A stretch of DNA of 64,000 bases. Origin: Nocardioides lacusdianchii (GTDB lineage: Bacteria; Actinomycetota; Actinomycetes; Propionibacteriales; Nocardioidaceae). The stretch is from positions 28,608-92,607 of the forward strand of contig NZ_JADHZD010000014.1 in NCBI RefSeq assembly GCF_020102855.1. Direction: 5' to 3'. A model generated the notes under the pieces. The model did no database searches, was not told where the DNA came from, and worked only from the letters and a program-made list of their open reading frames with translations. Below are positions 53,197 through 61,647 of the stretch, one piece after another. The first letter of the stretch is position 1; every line of letters begins with the position of its first letter. A program made the translations under genes and the position numbers.

Positions 53197-54484
53197 TGAT
53201 CATGCCGGCGCCGACGGTGACGCCGGTAACCTCGTCGATCAGGATGAACGAGCCGGTGGTTCGGTTCTTCGAGTACGGGTCGCACAGCAGCGGCACGGTG
53301 GTGCGCAGCTGGACGCGGCCGATCTCGTTCAGGCCGAGCTCCTTGGTGTCCTGGTCACGGTGCAGAGTGTTGACGTCCAAGCGGTACTGGATGTCCTTGA
53401 CCATCGCGCGGCCGGTGCGGGTGGTGTGCTTGATGGCCAGCTTCTGCCGCGGCTTGAGCGGCTCGTTGGTCATCCAGCAGATCATCGCGTCGATGTCCTG
53501 GCTGGGCTTCGGCGCGTTCTTCGGACGGGCGATCATGTCGCCGCGCGAGACGTCGACGTCGTCCTCGAGGTGGACGGTCACCGACATCGGCGGGAAGGCC
53601 TCAGCGACCTCTTGGTCGAAGAGCTCGACCTTGGCGATCTTCGACGGCATCCCGCTGGGGAGCACGACGATGTCGTCGCCCTTCTTCAGCACGCCGCCGG
53701 CGACCTGACCGGCGTACCCACGGAAGTCGTGGTAGGCGTCCGACTTGGGGCGGATGACGTACTGCACGGGGAACCGGGTGTCGACCAGGTCGCGGTCGGA
53801 CGCGACGTGGACGTGCTCCAGGTGGTGCATCAGGGTGGGACCGGAGTACCACGGGGTGTTCTCGGAGCGGTTGACGACGTTGTCACCCTGCAACGCTGAG
53901 ATCGGGATGACCTCGAGGTCGGGGATGTTGAGCTTCGTCGCGAACTGCGTGAACTCCTTGTGGATCTTCTCGTAGACCTCTTGCGACCAGTCGACGAGGT
54001 CCATCTTGTTGATCGCGAGCACCAGGTGCGGCACCCGCAGCAGGGAGAGCAGCACCGCGTGGCGGCGCGACTGCTCGGTGAGGCCCTGACGGGCGTCCAC
54101 CAGCACGAGGCCGAGGTCGGCGGTCGAGGCGCCGGTGACCATGTTGCGGGTGTACTGGATGTGGCCGGGGGTGTCGGCGATGATGAACTTGCGCGTGGGC
54201 GTGGCGAAGTAGCGGTAGGCCACGTCGATCGTGATGCCCTGCTCGCGCTCGGAGCGCAGGCCGTCGGTCAGCAGCGCCAGGTCGGTGTAGTCATAGCCCT
54301 TGGACTGGCTGGTCGACTCCACCGCCTCGAGCTGGTCCTCGAAGATCGACTTGGAGTCGAGGAGCAGCCGCCCGATGAGAGTGGACTTGCCGTCGTCGAC
54401 CGAGCCGGCGGTCGCGAAGCGGAGCAGGTCCATCTCGCCCTGGGCCATGGTGTGGGAGTCAGAGGTCTGGGGGGTGCTGGCCAT
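53189..54484 (-). CDS. cysN: Sulfate adenylyltransferase GTPase subunit
   Basis: A 431-residue GTPase that, with CysD, makes APS from ATP and sulfate. All GTPase motifs are intact: GSVDDGKSTLIGRL, DTPGHIQYTRNM and INKMDLVDW. No APS kinase domain is fused at the C-terminus; a separate cysC lies at 61640. Its ATG overlaps the cysD stop, so the subunits are coupled. The last codons overlap the pyruvyl transferase start. Confidence 0.97.
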   Translation of the reverse strand: MASTPQTSDSHTMAQGEMDLLRFATAGSVDDGKSTLIGRLLLDSKSIFEDQLEAVESTSQSKGYDYTDLALLTDGLRSEREQGITIDVAYRYFATPTRKFIIADTPGHIQYTRNMVTGASTADLGLVLVDARQGLTEQSRRHAVLLSLLRVPHLVLAINKMDLVDWSQEVYEKIHKEFTQFATKLNIPDLEVIPISALQGDNVVNRSENTPWYSGPTLMHHLEHVHVASDRDLVDTRFPVQYVIRPKSDAYHDFRGYAGQVAGGVLKKGDDIVVLPSGMPSKIAKVELFDQEVAEAFPPMSVTVHLEDDVDVSRGDMIARPKNAPKPSQDIDAMICWMTNEPLKPRQKLAIKHTTRTGRAMVKDIQYRLDVNTLHRDQDTKELGLNEIGRVQLRTTVPLLCDPYSKNRTTGSFILIDEVTGVTVGAGMING

Positions 54485-55398
54485 CAGAAGTAGCCTTCCT
54501 TCTTGCGGTCTTCCATGGCGGCCTCGGAGAACCGGTCGTCGCCACGGGTGGCGCCACGCTCGGTCACACGCGCGATGGCGATCTCGTCGATGATGGCTGC
54601 GGTGTCGGTGGCCACCGACTCGACGCAACCGGTCTGGGTGCGGTCACCCACGGTGCGGAAGCGCACCATCTTCTTCTCGACCTGCTCGTTGCCCTTGGGC
54701 TGGATCTCCGGGCCAAGGGAGAGCAGCATTCCGTCTCGCTCGATGACGTCGCGCTCGTGGGCGAAGTAGATCGAAGGGATCTCGATCTGCTCGCGGTGGA
54801 TGTAGTGCCAGATGTCGAGCTCGGTCCAGTTGGACAGCGGGAAGATCCGCATGTGCTCTCCGGCGTGGATACGACCGTTGTAGAGGCTCCACAGCTCGGG
54901 GCGCTGCATCTTGGGGTCCCACTGGCCGAAGTCGTCGCGGTGGGAGTAGACGCGCTCCTTGGCGCGGGCCTTCTCCTCGTCGCGGCGCCCGCCACCGAAG
55001 GCGGCGGTGAAGCCGTTCTCCTCGATGGCGCCGAGCAGCGTGCCGATCTGCATGCGGTTGCGGCTTGTCTTGCCGTCGTCGACCACGTGACCGGCGGCGA
55101 TCGCCTCGTCGATCGTGGCGACGATGATCCGCGCGCCGAGCCGCTCCACCCACGAGTCGCGCGTGGAGAGCACCTCATCGAAGTCCAGGCCGGTATCGAC
55201 CTGGAGCAGCGGGAAGGGGAGCTTGGCCGGGAAGAACGCCTTCTCCGCCAGGCGGAGCATGACGATCGAGTCCTTGCCGCCGGAGAACATCAGGACCGGC
55301 TTCTCGAACTCGGCGGCGACCTCACGGAAGATGTGGATCGACTCTGCCTCGAGCTGGTCCAGCTGACTCAGCTGGTAGTCGACGTGGGTGTTGGTCAT
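54484..55398 (-). CDS. cysD: Sulfate adenylyltransferase catalytic subunit
   Basis: A 304-residue PP-loop enzyme. The ATP loop VLMFSGGKDSIVMLRLA and the later AFGGGRRDEEKARAKERV are present, as is the family C-terminus ATRGDDRFSEAAMEDRKKEGYF. It is the first gene of the long minus-strand run that continues into the polysaccharide genes. A TACGAT sequence (55435-55440 on the minus strand) may be the -10 element. Confidence 0.97.
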   Translation of the reverse strand: MTNTHVDYQLSQLDQLEAESIHIFREVAAEFEKPVLMFSGGKDSIVMLRLAEKAFFPAKLPFPLLQVDTGLDFDEVLSTRDSWVERLGARIIVATIDEAIAAGHVVDDGKTSRNRMQIGTLLGAIEENGFTAAFGGGRRDEEKARAKERVYSHRDDFGQWDPKMQRPELWSLYNGRIHAGEHMRIFPLSNWTELDIWHYIHREQIEIPSIYFAHERDVIERDGMLLSLGPEIQPKGNEQVEKKMVRFRTVGDRTQTGCVESVATDTAAIIDEIAIARVTERGATRGDDRFSEAAMEDRKKEGYF

Positions 55399-55500
55399 GA
55401 CGTGGCAAGGACCTCTCTAGGGACAGCAGCGCCCATCGTAGCGACGGCGCACGCCTCGGTGAATTCGCGTCACCGGGTGTCGTCGGCCAGACTCGACAGA

Positions 55501-56679
55501 ATGAGCCGAAACCCCCGACTCGTGCCCGGTCCGCCCTCCTCCCGGCGCGCGCTCGGCGGGCTGCTGGCAGTGGCCCTCGTGGGCGCCGGCTGCTCGTCGG
55601 CGCGGGAGCAGGACGCCCCGCCGGCGTACGACACGGGCGACGCGGTGCAGGCGCGTGTGCTGCCCCAGCTCGCCGCCACCGGCGAGGACGTCGAGTCCGC
55701 CGACGAGGCCGCGTGGGTCGTGGACGCGACCGTGGCTGACGTCGACGCAGGCACGGCCGTCACCCTGGTCGCCGAGACCGGCGACGGCACGTGGGAGACC
55801 GTCTCGGAGGCGAAGACCGACGGCAAGGGACGCGTCTCGCTGACGTCTCCCGCCGACGGCGAGCTCCACGTCGTGGTCGGCGAGGGCGACGACGCGGTCG
55901 GTGCCTCGGTCGACACCTCGGACGCCCCGGAGGCCAGCTTCACCGACGACTTCGACGAGGACACCGTCGACGAGGCCGACGGCCCCTGGGTCACCCGCGA
56001 CCAGGGCTACATCGGCGTACGCACGTGCTCGCGCGCCAGCGCCGACGCCGCCGAGGTCGCCGACGGCGTGCTGCGGCTGAGCGTGACCGAGGACCCCGAC
56101 CGGCGCGGCGACGAGTGCCAGCTGCCGGGACGGCGCAAGAAGTTCCCCTACCGGCTCAACGGCCACGTCGGCACCGAGGCGTCGTACGCCTTCACCTACG
56201 GCTTCGCCGCGGCGCGGATCCGCACCCAGGCCGCGCGCGGTCAGCACTCCGCCTTCTGGATGCAGGCCGCCGGTGGCCAGCAGCCCGGCGGCCCCGCGAA
56301 GGGTGGCGCCGAGATCGACGTCATGGAGTACTTCGGCGACGACCACCCCGAGGGCGGGCTGACCAGCTTCACCTACTTCCTGGACGAGGCCGGCAAGAAG
56401 CAGACCGTGGGCGGCTGGCTGCCCGACGCCGAGGAGCTCGGCGACGACTGGGCGAGCGACTACCACGTCTTCTCGGTCGAGTGGACGCCCGACGAGTACG
56501 TCTTCCGCATCGACGGCCGCGTCACCCAGCGCCTCGAGGGTGAGACGTCCGGGCGCCCGGAGTTCCTGATCCTGAGCCTGCTGTCCTCGGACTACGAGCT
56601 GCCGCGCTTCAACGGTGAGCTGCCCGAGCACATGGACGTCGACTGGGCGCGGGTCTGGGAGACCGGGCCGCGCCCCTGA
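55501..56679 (+). CDS. Family 16 glycoside hydrolase lipoprotein
   Basis: A 392-residue lipoprotein (lipobox VGAGC, Cys31; an SRR pair at 14-16 suggests Tat export). An N-terminal beta domain of about 100 residues precedes the GH16 jelly roll. The catalytic motif EIDVMEYFGD places nucleophile and acid at Glu271 and Glu276. GH16 enzymes cut beta-1,3 and beta-1,4 glucans or galactans, and could trim the polysaccharide made next door. It is divergent from cysD with 102 bases between. Confidence 0.93.
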   Translation: MSRNPRLVPGPPSSRRALGGLLAVALVGAGCSSAREQDAPPAYDTGDAVQARVLPQLAATGEDVESADEAAWVVDATVADVDAGTAVTLVAETGDGTWETVSEAKTDGKGRVSLTSPADGELHVVVGEGDDAVGASVDTSDAPEASFTDDFDEDTVDEADGPWVTRDQGYIGVRTCSRASADAAEVADGVLRLSVTEDPDRRGDECQLPGRRKKFPYRLNGHVGTEASYAFTYGFAAARIRTQAARGQHSAFWMQAAGGQQPGGPAKGGAEIDVMEYFGDDHPEGGLTSFTYFLDEAGKKQTVGGWLPDAEELGDDWASDYHVFSVEWTPDEYVFRIDGRVTQRLEGETSGRPEFLILSLLSSDYELPRFNGELPEHMDVDWARVWETGPRP

Positions 56680-56682
56680 TCC

Positions 56683-56710
56683 GTTCCCGGACGGGAACGT
56701 GACCTACAGT
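56683..56710 (+). promoter_or_regulatory. Promoter with an operator-like palindrome upstream of the GH39-like gene
   Basis: TACAGT at 56705-56710 is a good -10 element. GTTCCCG-GA-CGGGAAC (56683-56698) is a perfect palindrome that covers the expected -35 position. It may bind a repressor; it could also be a small terminator of the gene before. Confidence 0.5.
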
Positions 56711-56744
56711 GGCGGATCCAGTTGGTCACAGGGGGAGTTTCTTC

Positions 56745-57989
56745 GTGGTTCGTTCAGTACGTCGTCGTTCGTATGCCCTTCTCGTCTCGTTCATTGCCGC
56801 ACTGTTGGTGAGTTCTGTCGTTGCACTACCCGGTGCCGCGTCAGCTGCCGACCGGATCGGCCCCAGGTTCTTCGGCGTCGACCTCAGCATCAGTCCGACC
56901 GCGGTGTGGCCGGCTTTCAACCCGGGAGTGGTCCGCTCCGCGACCGCATGGTCGAGCATCGAGCGCTCACCAGGGGTCTACGACTGGTCCGGCCTCGACG
57001 CGAAGGTCGCGACGGCGGAGAAGAACAGCGCCCGACCCCTGCTGGTGATCGAGGGAACGCCGCGCTTCCACGCCACCGGAGCGGGAGAGCCGACGTACGC
57101 GTCCCCTCCGCGGTTGAGGGCCTACCGGAACTTCGTCCGGGCGCTCGTCCAGCGCTACCGCGCTCGCGTGGACTACCAGGTCTGGAACGAGGCGAACGTC
57201 AGCAACTTCTTCACCGGGACGCCGGCGCACATGGCGCAGATGACGGCCCGCCTGGGGCGCGCCGCGGACCAGTTCGCCCCCAAGGCGACCGTCGCGGCTC
57301 CGTCGTTCCCGCTGCGCGGCGAGCCGCAGTACTTCAAGGCGTGGTTCAAGGACTACTGGACCCAGCGTGTGCAGGGGCGCGCAGTCCACCGGTTCTTCGA
57401 CGTGGCCAACCTCAGCGCCTACCCCATGCCCCGGGAGCGCCCCGAGGACGGCCTCGAGCTGACCCGGTGGACCCGGTCGACCGTGACCAGGCTCGGCTTC
57501 ACGGGGCCGGTCTGGGCGACGGAGATCAACTACGGCGCCAACGGCCTCAAGCCCACGCCCCGCATCCGTTCAGGTCTGCAGGCCGCCTACGTGGTCCGCA
57601 CCTACGTCCTCCATGCCGCGATGGGCGCTGACCGGGTGTACTGGTGGCGCTGGGAGAACCACCAGACCGTCAACACCCAGCTGCAGGACGGGTCGGGCAA
57701 CCTCACCAGTGCCGGCAAGGCGTACGGCGTCGGGCAAGACTGGCTGCTGCGGACCAAGCCGAAGGGATGCAACATCGCCCGTGGTCTCTACTCGTGTGTC
57801 TTCAAGGCGCGCGGCGGCGTCGTACGCCACGTCTACTGGCAGCGCGCCGGCAAGCAGCGCACGGTCGCGGCTCCTGCCGGAGCCACGACTCGCACCAACG
57901 CGAAGGGCGTCGCGCGGAACATCAAGCCGGGCAGCCGTTTCCGCGTGGGAGCCTCGCCGGTCATGATCGAGACCGTGCGAGCTCGCTGA
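56745..57989 (+). CDS. Secreted glycoside hydrolase, GH39/clan A-like
   Basis: A 414-residue exported protein with a signal peptide (VRSVRRRSYALLVSFIAALLV, cleavage after ASA). The barrel shows the clan A pair: YQVWNEANV with acid/base Glu149 and PVWATEINYG with nucleophile Glu260. A small C-terminal beta domain follows. The GTG at 56745 has GGGGGAG seven bases ahead. The substrate is unknown; the neighbours suggest a surface polysaccharide. Confidence 0.85.
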   Translation: MVRSVRRRSYALLVSFIAALLVSSVVALPGAASAADRIGPRFFGVDLSISPTAVWPAFNPGVVRSATAWSSIERSPGVYDWSGLDAKVATAEKNSARPLLVIEGTPRFHATGAGEPTYASPPRLRAYRNFVRALVQRYRARVDYQVWNEANVSNFFTGTPAHMAQMTARLGRAADQFAPKATVAAPSFPLRGEPQYFKAWFKDYWTQRVQGRAVHRFFDVANLSAYPMPRERPEDGLELTRWTRSTVTRLGFTGPVWATEINYGANGLKPTPRIRSGLQAAYVVRTYVLHAAMGADRVYWWRWENHQTVNTQLQDGSGNLTSAGKAYGVGQDWLLRTKPKGCNIARGLYSCVFKARGGVVRHVYWQRAGKQRTVAAPAGATTRTNAKGVARNIKPGSRFRVGASPVMIETVRAR

Positions 57990-57990
57990 C

Positions 57991-58437
57991 CTACTGTTCG
58001 ACCGGCGAGGCCGGGGTGTCCAGGACGAGCGTGATCGGGCCGTCGTTGACGCTCTCGACCCGCATGTCCGCGCCGAAGCGGCCGCGCTCGACGTGGGCGC
58101 CCAGGCGCTCGAGCTCTTCGCAGACCGCGTCGTAGGCCGGCTCGCTGACCGAGCCCGGGGCAGCGGCCTGCCAGGTGGGTCGGCGGCCCTTGCGGGCATC
58201 GCCGTACAAGGTGAACTGGCTGACCACCAGCACCGGGGCGCCGACGTCGCTGGCGCTTTGCTCCTCGCGCAGCAGGCGCAGGTCCCAGATCTTGCGGGCG
58301 GTCCAGGCCACCTCGTCCGGCCCGTCGCCGTGGGTGACACCGAGGTAGACCAGGAGCCCCGGGCTGTCGATGCTCCCGACGACTTCGTCGTCGACCCGGA
58401 CGCTGGCGGAGAGGACCCGCTGGATGACCGCACGCAT
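57991..58437 (-). CDS. dtd: D-aminoacyl-tRNA deacylase
   Basis: A 148-residue enzyme that removes D-amino acids wrongly put on tRNA. The conserved motif [19 protein letters not shown] (with the catalytic Thr) and the cross-dimer [12 protein letters not shown] are intact. The length is standard. It is convergent with the glycosidase gene. Confidence 0.97.
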   Translation of the reverse strand: MRAVIQRVLSASVRVDDEVVGSIDSPGLLVYLGVTHGDGPDEVAWTARKIWDLRLLREEQSASDVGAPVLVVSQFTLYGDARKGRRPTWQAAAPGSVSEPAYDAVCEELERLGAHVERGRFGADMRVESVNDGPITLVLDTPASPVEQ

Positions 58438-58445
58438 GGGGACAT

Positions 58446-58480
58446 GGTCTCGATACGCTCGCTCCGCTCGCTACTCGACC
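58446..58480. repeat. Intergenic actinobacterial repeat
   Basis: GGTCTCGATACGCTCGCTCC followed by GCTCGCTACTCGACC is an imperfect palindrome made of CGCTCG-type units. Closely similar sequences occur between genes in many actinobacteria. It lies between the divergent dtd and BKACE genes and includes the promoter region of both. Confidence 0.6.
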
Positions 58481-58492
58481 ACCGAGGAAGTT

Positions 58493-59317
58493 ATGTCTGA
58501 CGCGTTGCTGATCACGGTCGCCCCCACCGGGGCCGAGACCGCCAAGGCCGACTGCCCGCAGCTCCCCACCACCCCGGAGGAGATCGCGCGCACGGCTGTC
58601 GACTGCGAGGCCGCCGGAGCGGCGATGATCCACCTCCACGTGCGCGACGGCGAGCACGCGCCGACGCTCGACCAGTCGCTGCTGCGCGAGTGGGTCGACG
58701 CGGTCCGCTCGAGCTCCTCCCTCGTCGTGCAGCTCTCGACGGGCGGGTCGGTGCACGACCCGCTGGACGAGCGGCTGAAGGTGCTCGACGCCGGGCCCGA
58801 CTCGTGCAGCCTGACCATGGGCACCACGAACTTCGGCGACGACGTCTTCCTCAACCCCTGGCCCTTTGTGAAGGACCTCTACCAGCTCGCCCTCGAGCGC
58901 GGTGTGGCCCCGGAGTTCGAGCTGTTCGACCTCGGCCAGGTGCACGCGCTGGGTCGGCTGCTGAGCGGGTACGGCACCCCCGCGGGCGCCAAGGTCCACG
59001 TCGACTTCGTGATGGGCGTCCCCGGCGGCATGCCCGGCACCGCCCCGGCCCTCGTCGCCGGCGTCGCGGCCCTGCCGCCCGAGGTCACCTCGTGGTCGGC
59101 CACGGGCATCGGGCGCTCGACACTCGCGGTCGCGATGGCCTCGCTGTCCATGGGCGGGCACCTGCGCGTCGGCATGGAGGACGTGCTCACCATCAGCCGC
59201 GGCGTGCCCGTGGAGTCCAACGCCCAGCTCGTCGAGCGCGCGGTCGACCTGGGACGGATCGCGCAGCGTACGCCAATGACGCCTGCCCAGTGCCGCGAGC
59301 TGCTCGGCCTGGGCTGA
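58493..59317 (+). CDS. BKACE-family beta-keto acid cleavage enzyme
   Basis: A 274-residue metal-dependent barrel enzyme (DUF849). It has the zinc ligands in MIHLHVRDGE, and the pattern TTNFGDD and VDFVMGVPGGMPG. Members split beta-keto acids with acetyl-CoA; the first known one is the 3-keto-5-aminohexanoate cleavage enzyme of lysine fermentation. The substrate here is unknown, and no lysine pathway genes are near. Confidence 0.9.
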   Translation: MSDALLITVAPTGAETAKADCPQLPTTPEEIARTAVDCEAAGAAMIHLHVRDGEHAPTLDQSLLREWVDAVRSSSSLVVQLSTGGSVHDPLDERLKVLDAGPDSCSLTMGTTNFGDDVFLNPWPFVKDLYQLALERGVAPEFELFDLGQVHALGRLLSGYGTPAGAKVHVDFVMGVPGGMPGTAPALVAGVAALPPEVTSWSATGIGRSTLAVAMASLSMGGHLRVGMEDVLTISRGVPVESNAQLVERAVDLGRIAQRTPMTPAQCRELLGLG

Positions 59318-59330
59318 GGAGCGTGCTCGC

Positions 59331-60101
59331 ATGAGCGGCCCGCGCCAAACTGGCCTCCGTGCCCTGTCCTGGCTCGGGATGATCATCCTCCTGGCGATCG
59401 GACTGCCCCTCCTCGGAGCGGGTCTCGTCGGCGTCGGGACCGGGCGGGGTCGCTCGCTCCTGGTCGCGGGCCTGGCGCTGTTGGTCTGCGCGGCCGGCGG
59501 TGCCGGTCAGGAGGTGGTCGCGCGGCGGGTCCGACGCGCACCTCCCCAGCCCCGACTCGCCCAGCTCGAGGGGGAGGCAGCCCTCCACCTGCCCCGCCAC
59601 CCGGGCCCGACCGCGGTCTCCACGTGGACGCTCGTCGGGCTGGCGGCCGTCGCCGCGCTCGCCGCGGTCGTGGCCGCCGTCGACTCCGCGTGGGGATGGA
59701 CGGTCACGATGGCCGTCGTGGCCCTGCTGCTCGCGTGGTCGAGCGGCGTGGCGGGCGGCGTACGAGCCGGTGGCTTGTGGCTGTCGCCCACCCGACTCGT
59801 GCACGAGGACCGCACCTCCCGTGTGGAGCTGTCCTGGGACGACGTGACGGGTGTGGTCCCGCAGCAGCCGATGCCGGTGCTCGTGCGGCCCGACCGCTCG
59901 CCGCTGGTGACGCGCACCGGCCCCCGCGGCCGGTCATGGCGCGCCGCGACACGTGACGGGACGCTGGTGGTCGACACCGCGCACCTCGCCGGCGGGGCTG
60001 AGGTGGCGGCCTACGTGATCGCGCGCGCGATCACCGATCCGGCCTCGCGCGCGGCGCTCGGCACCGAGCACAGCCTCCCGCCGGACCAGGCGCGGGCCTA
60101 G
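59331..60101 (+). CDS. Membrane protein of unknown function
   Basis: A 256-residue protein with four hydrophobic segments (two pairs: about 14-33 and 44-60, then 97-117 and 122-142). A soluble C-terminal part with a PH-like strand pattern follows (GLWLSPTRLVHEDRTSRVELSWDDV). I know no function. It starts 13 bases after the BKACE stop and overlaps the end of the next gene on the opposite strand by four bases. Confidence 0.7.
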   Translation: MSGPRQTGLRALSWLGMIILLAIGLPLLGAGLVGVGTGRGRSLLVAGLALLVCAAGGAGQEVVARRVRRAPPQPRLAQLEGEAALHLPRHPGPTAVSTWTLVGLAAVAALAAVVAAVDSAWGWTVTMAVVALLLAWSSGVAGGVRAGGLWLSPTRLVHEDRTSRVELSWDDVTGVVPQQPMPVLVRPDRSPLVTRTGPRGRSWRAATRDGTLVVDTAHLAGGAEVAAYVIARAITDPASRAALGTEHSLPPDQARA

Positions 60102-61105
60102 GAGTCGTCGACCTTCTTCATCCCGACGAGCCCGGGCTTGTAGGAGGGGTCCTCGAGCTGGGCGATGGTGGGGGAGCCGAACATCGGCAGGCCCTGCTGC
60201 TTGCGCAGGAAGCCCCACACGACCGGGAGCACCAGCAGCACCGCGATGCCGACGCCGGCGATGAGGACCGGGTGGGTCTCCTCCACGCCGAGCGGGGCCC
60301 AGCCGGACTTGTCGAGCAGCGCGACGCCGCTCATGGTCAGCACGACCACGATGCCGCGCCGGATGAAGGACTGCGGCACGCGCGGGGCGAGGATCGATCC
60401 CAGGATGGTGCCCGGCACGGAGCCGATGACCAGGGGGGTGAGGATCTCCCAGTCGATGCCGTGCAGCGCGATGTTGGAGATCGCCGCGGCCAGCACCAGC
60501 GGCACGGCCTGCACGAGGTCGGTGCCGACGAGCTTCACCGCGGAGAGCCCGGGGTAGAGCATCAGCAGCGCGATCATGATGACCGAGCCCGAGCCGACGC
60601 TGGTGACGCCGACCAGGAGGCCGCCGAGCATGCCGACCAGCAGGGTCGGCACGACGCGGATCGACGGGTTGTCGTCCGTGACGTGGGTGCCCGAGCGCAC
60701 GCGGAGCAGGTTGACGTAGAGGCGCAGGGCGTACGTCGCCGCAGCGAGCAGCAACGCGAACCCGATGCAGATCACGAGGACGAAGTTGAGCTGGTCGACG
60801 TCGTCGGTGAGCCACGCCACGAGGTGCGGCCCGAGCAGGGCCATCGGGATCGAGCCGATCATCAGCCACTTGGCGAGCTGCATGTTGGGCGAGCCCTCGC
60901 GCTGGTGCACGATCGCGCCGCCGGTCTTGTAGATCGCAGCCGCCGTGAGGTCGGCGGTGACCACGACGGCCGGGGAGCCGACGCCGAGGAACAGCAGCGC
61001 GGGCGTCATCAGGGCGCCGCCACCCATGCCGGTGAGGCCGACGACGATGCCGACGAAGAACCCGGCGGCGAGGATCGAGAAGAAGGCTGCTGTGATCCAG
61101 TCCAT
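60098..61105 (-). CDS. TauE/SafE-family sulfite/anion exporter
   Basis: A 335-residue membrane protein with two repeats of four or five helices. The family motifs GLTGMGGGALMTPALL and GVTSVGSGSVIMIALL show the inverted repeat. Members export sulfite or organosulfonates, or take up sulfate-like ions. It ends an operon with cysC and a phosphatase, so a link to sulfate assimilation is likely. The ATG overlaps the stop of the phosphatase. Confidence 0.92.
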   Translation of the reverse strand: MDWITAAFFSILAAGFFVGIVVGLTGMGGGALMTPALLFLGVGSPAVVVTADLTAAAIYKTGGAIVHQREGSPNMQLAKWLMIGSIPMALLGPHLVAWLTDDVDQLNFVLVICIGFALLLAAATYALRLYVNLLRVRSGTHVTDDNPSIRVVPTLLVGMLGGLLVGVTSVGSGSVIMIALLMLYPGLSAVKLVGTDLVQAVPLVLAAAISNIALHGIDWEILTPLVIGSVPGTILGSILAPRVPQSFIRRGIVVVLTMSGVALLDKSGWAPLGVEETHPVLIAGVGIAVLLVLPVVWGFLRKQQGLPMFGSPTIAQLEDPSYKPGLVGMKKVDDS

Positions 61106-61647
61106 CAGCGCGTCTCCTCCGACGGGGCACGGCCGGTCAGGCGCGGCACGATCACGCTCAGCATGGCAGTGATTGTGCCGGTTGCCTGCTGGGCGGCCGC
61201 CTTCCCGCGCCGGTAGGGGTCGGCGACGTCGTGCTCGGGGGCCGACGGCGTACGCCGCTGGCCGGCCGCGGCCACGAGCTCGCGCCCGCTGAGGCCGGGC
61301 TGCTCGCCAGCGATCGCCTCGAACTGGCCGAGCGTGAAGACCTTGCGGTGCAGCTGCGGGAAGTCGTCGAGGATGTGCTGGCGGTGCACCGACTCCGCGG
61401 TCAGCACGAGGTCCGCGTCGTCGAGCACGGCTGCGGTGAGGTGGCGGCTGCGGAACCCGCGCGCCATCCCCTCGGGCAGCAGCGCACGCATCTCGGAGTT
61501 CATCGGGTGCCCGTCGCGGGCGTGCGTGCCCGTGCTGCTGAAGACGACGTCGGCATCGCCCGCGAGGTCACGCGCGATCAGCTCCATCGCGGGCGAGCGG
61601 CAGATGTTGGCGGTGCACACGAAGAGCACCCGCAACGGCTCAGCCAT
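61105..61647 (-). CDS. Low-molecular-weight protein tyrosine phosphatase
   Basis: A 180-residue phosphatase. The loop VLFVCTANICRSP has the CX5R active site, with Cys11 and Arg17, and the aspartate acid is in DVADPYRRG near the end. Such enzymes often control tyrosine kinases of polysaccharide export, but no such kinase is in the window. It overlaps cysC by eight bases. Confidence 0.92.
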   Translation of the reverse strand: MAEPLRVLFVCTANICRSPAMELIARDLAGDADVVFSSTGTHARDGHPMNSEMRALLPEGMARGFRSRHLTAAVLDDADLVLTAESVHRQHILDDFPQLHRKVFTLGQFEAIAGEQPGLSGRELVAAAGQRRTPSAPEHDVADPYRRGKAAAQQATGTITAMLSVIVPRLTGRAPSEETR

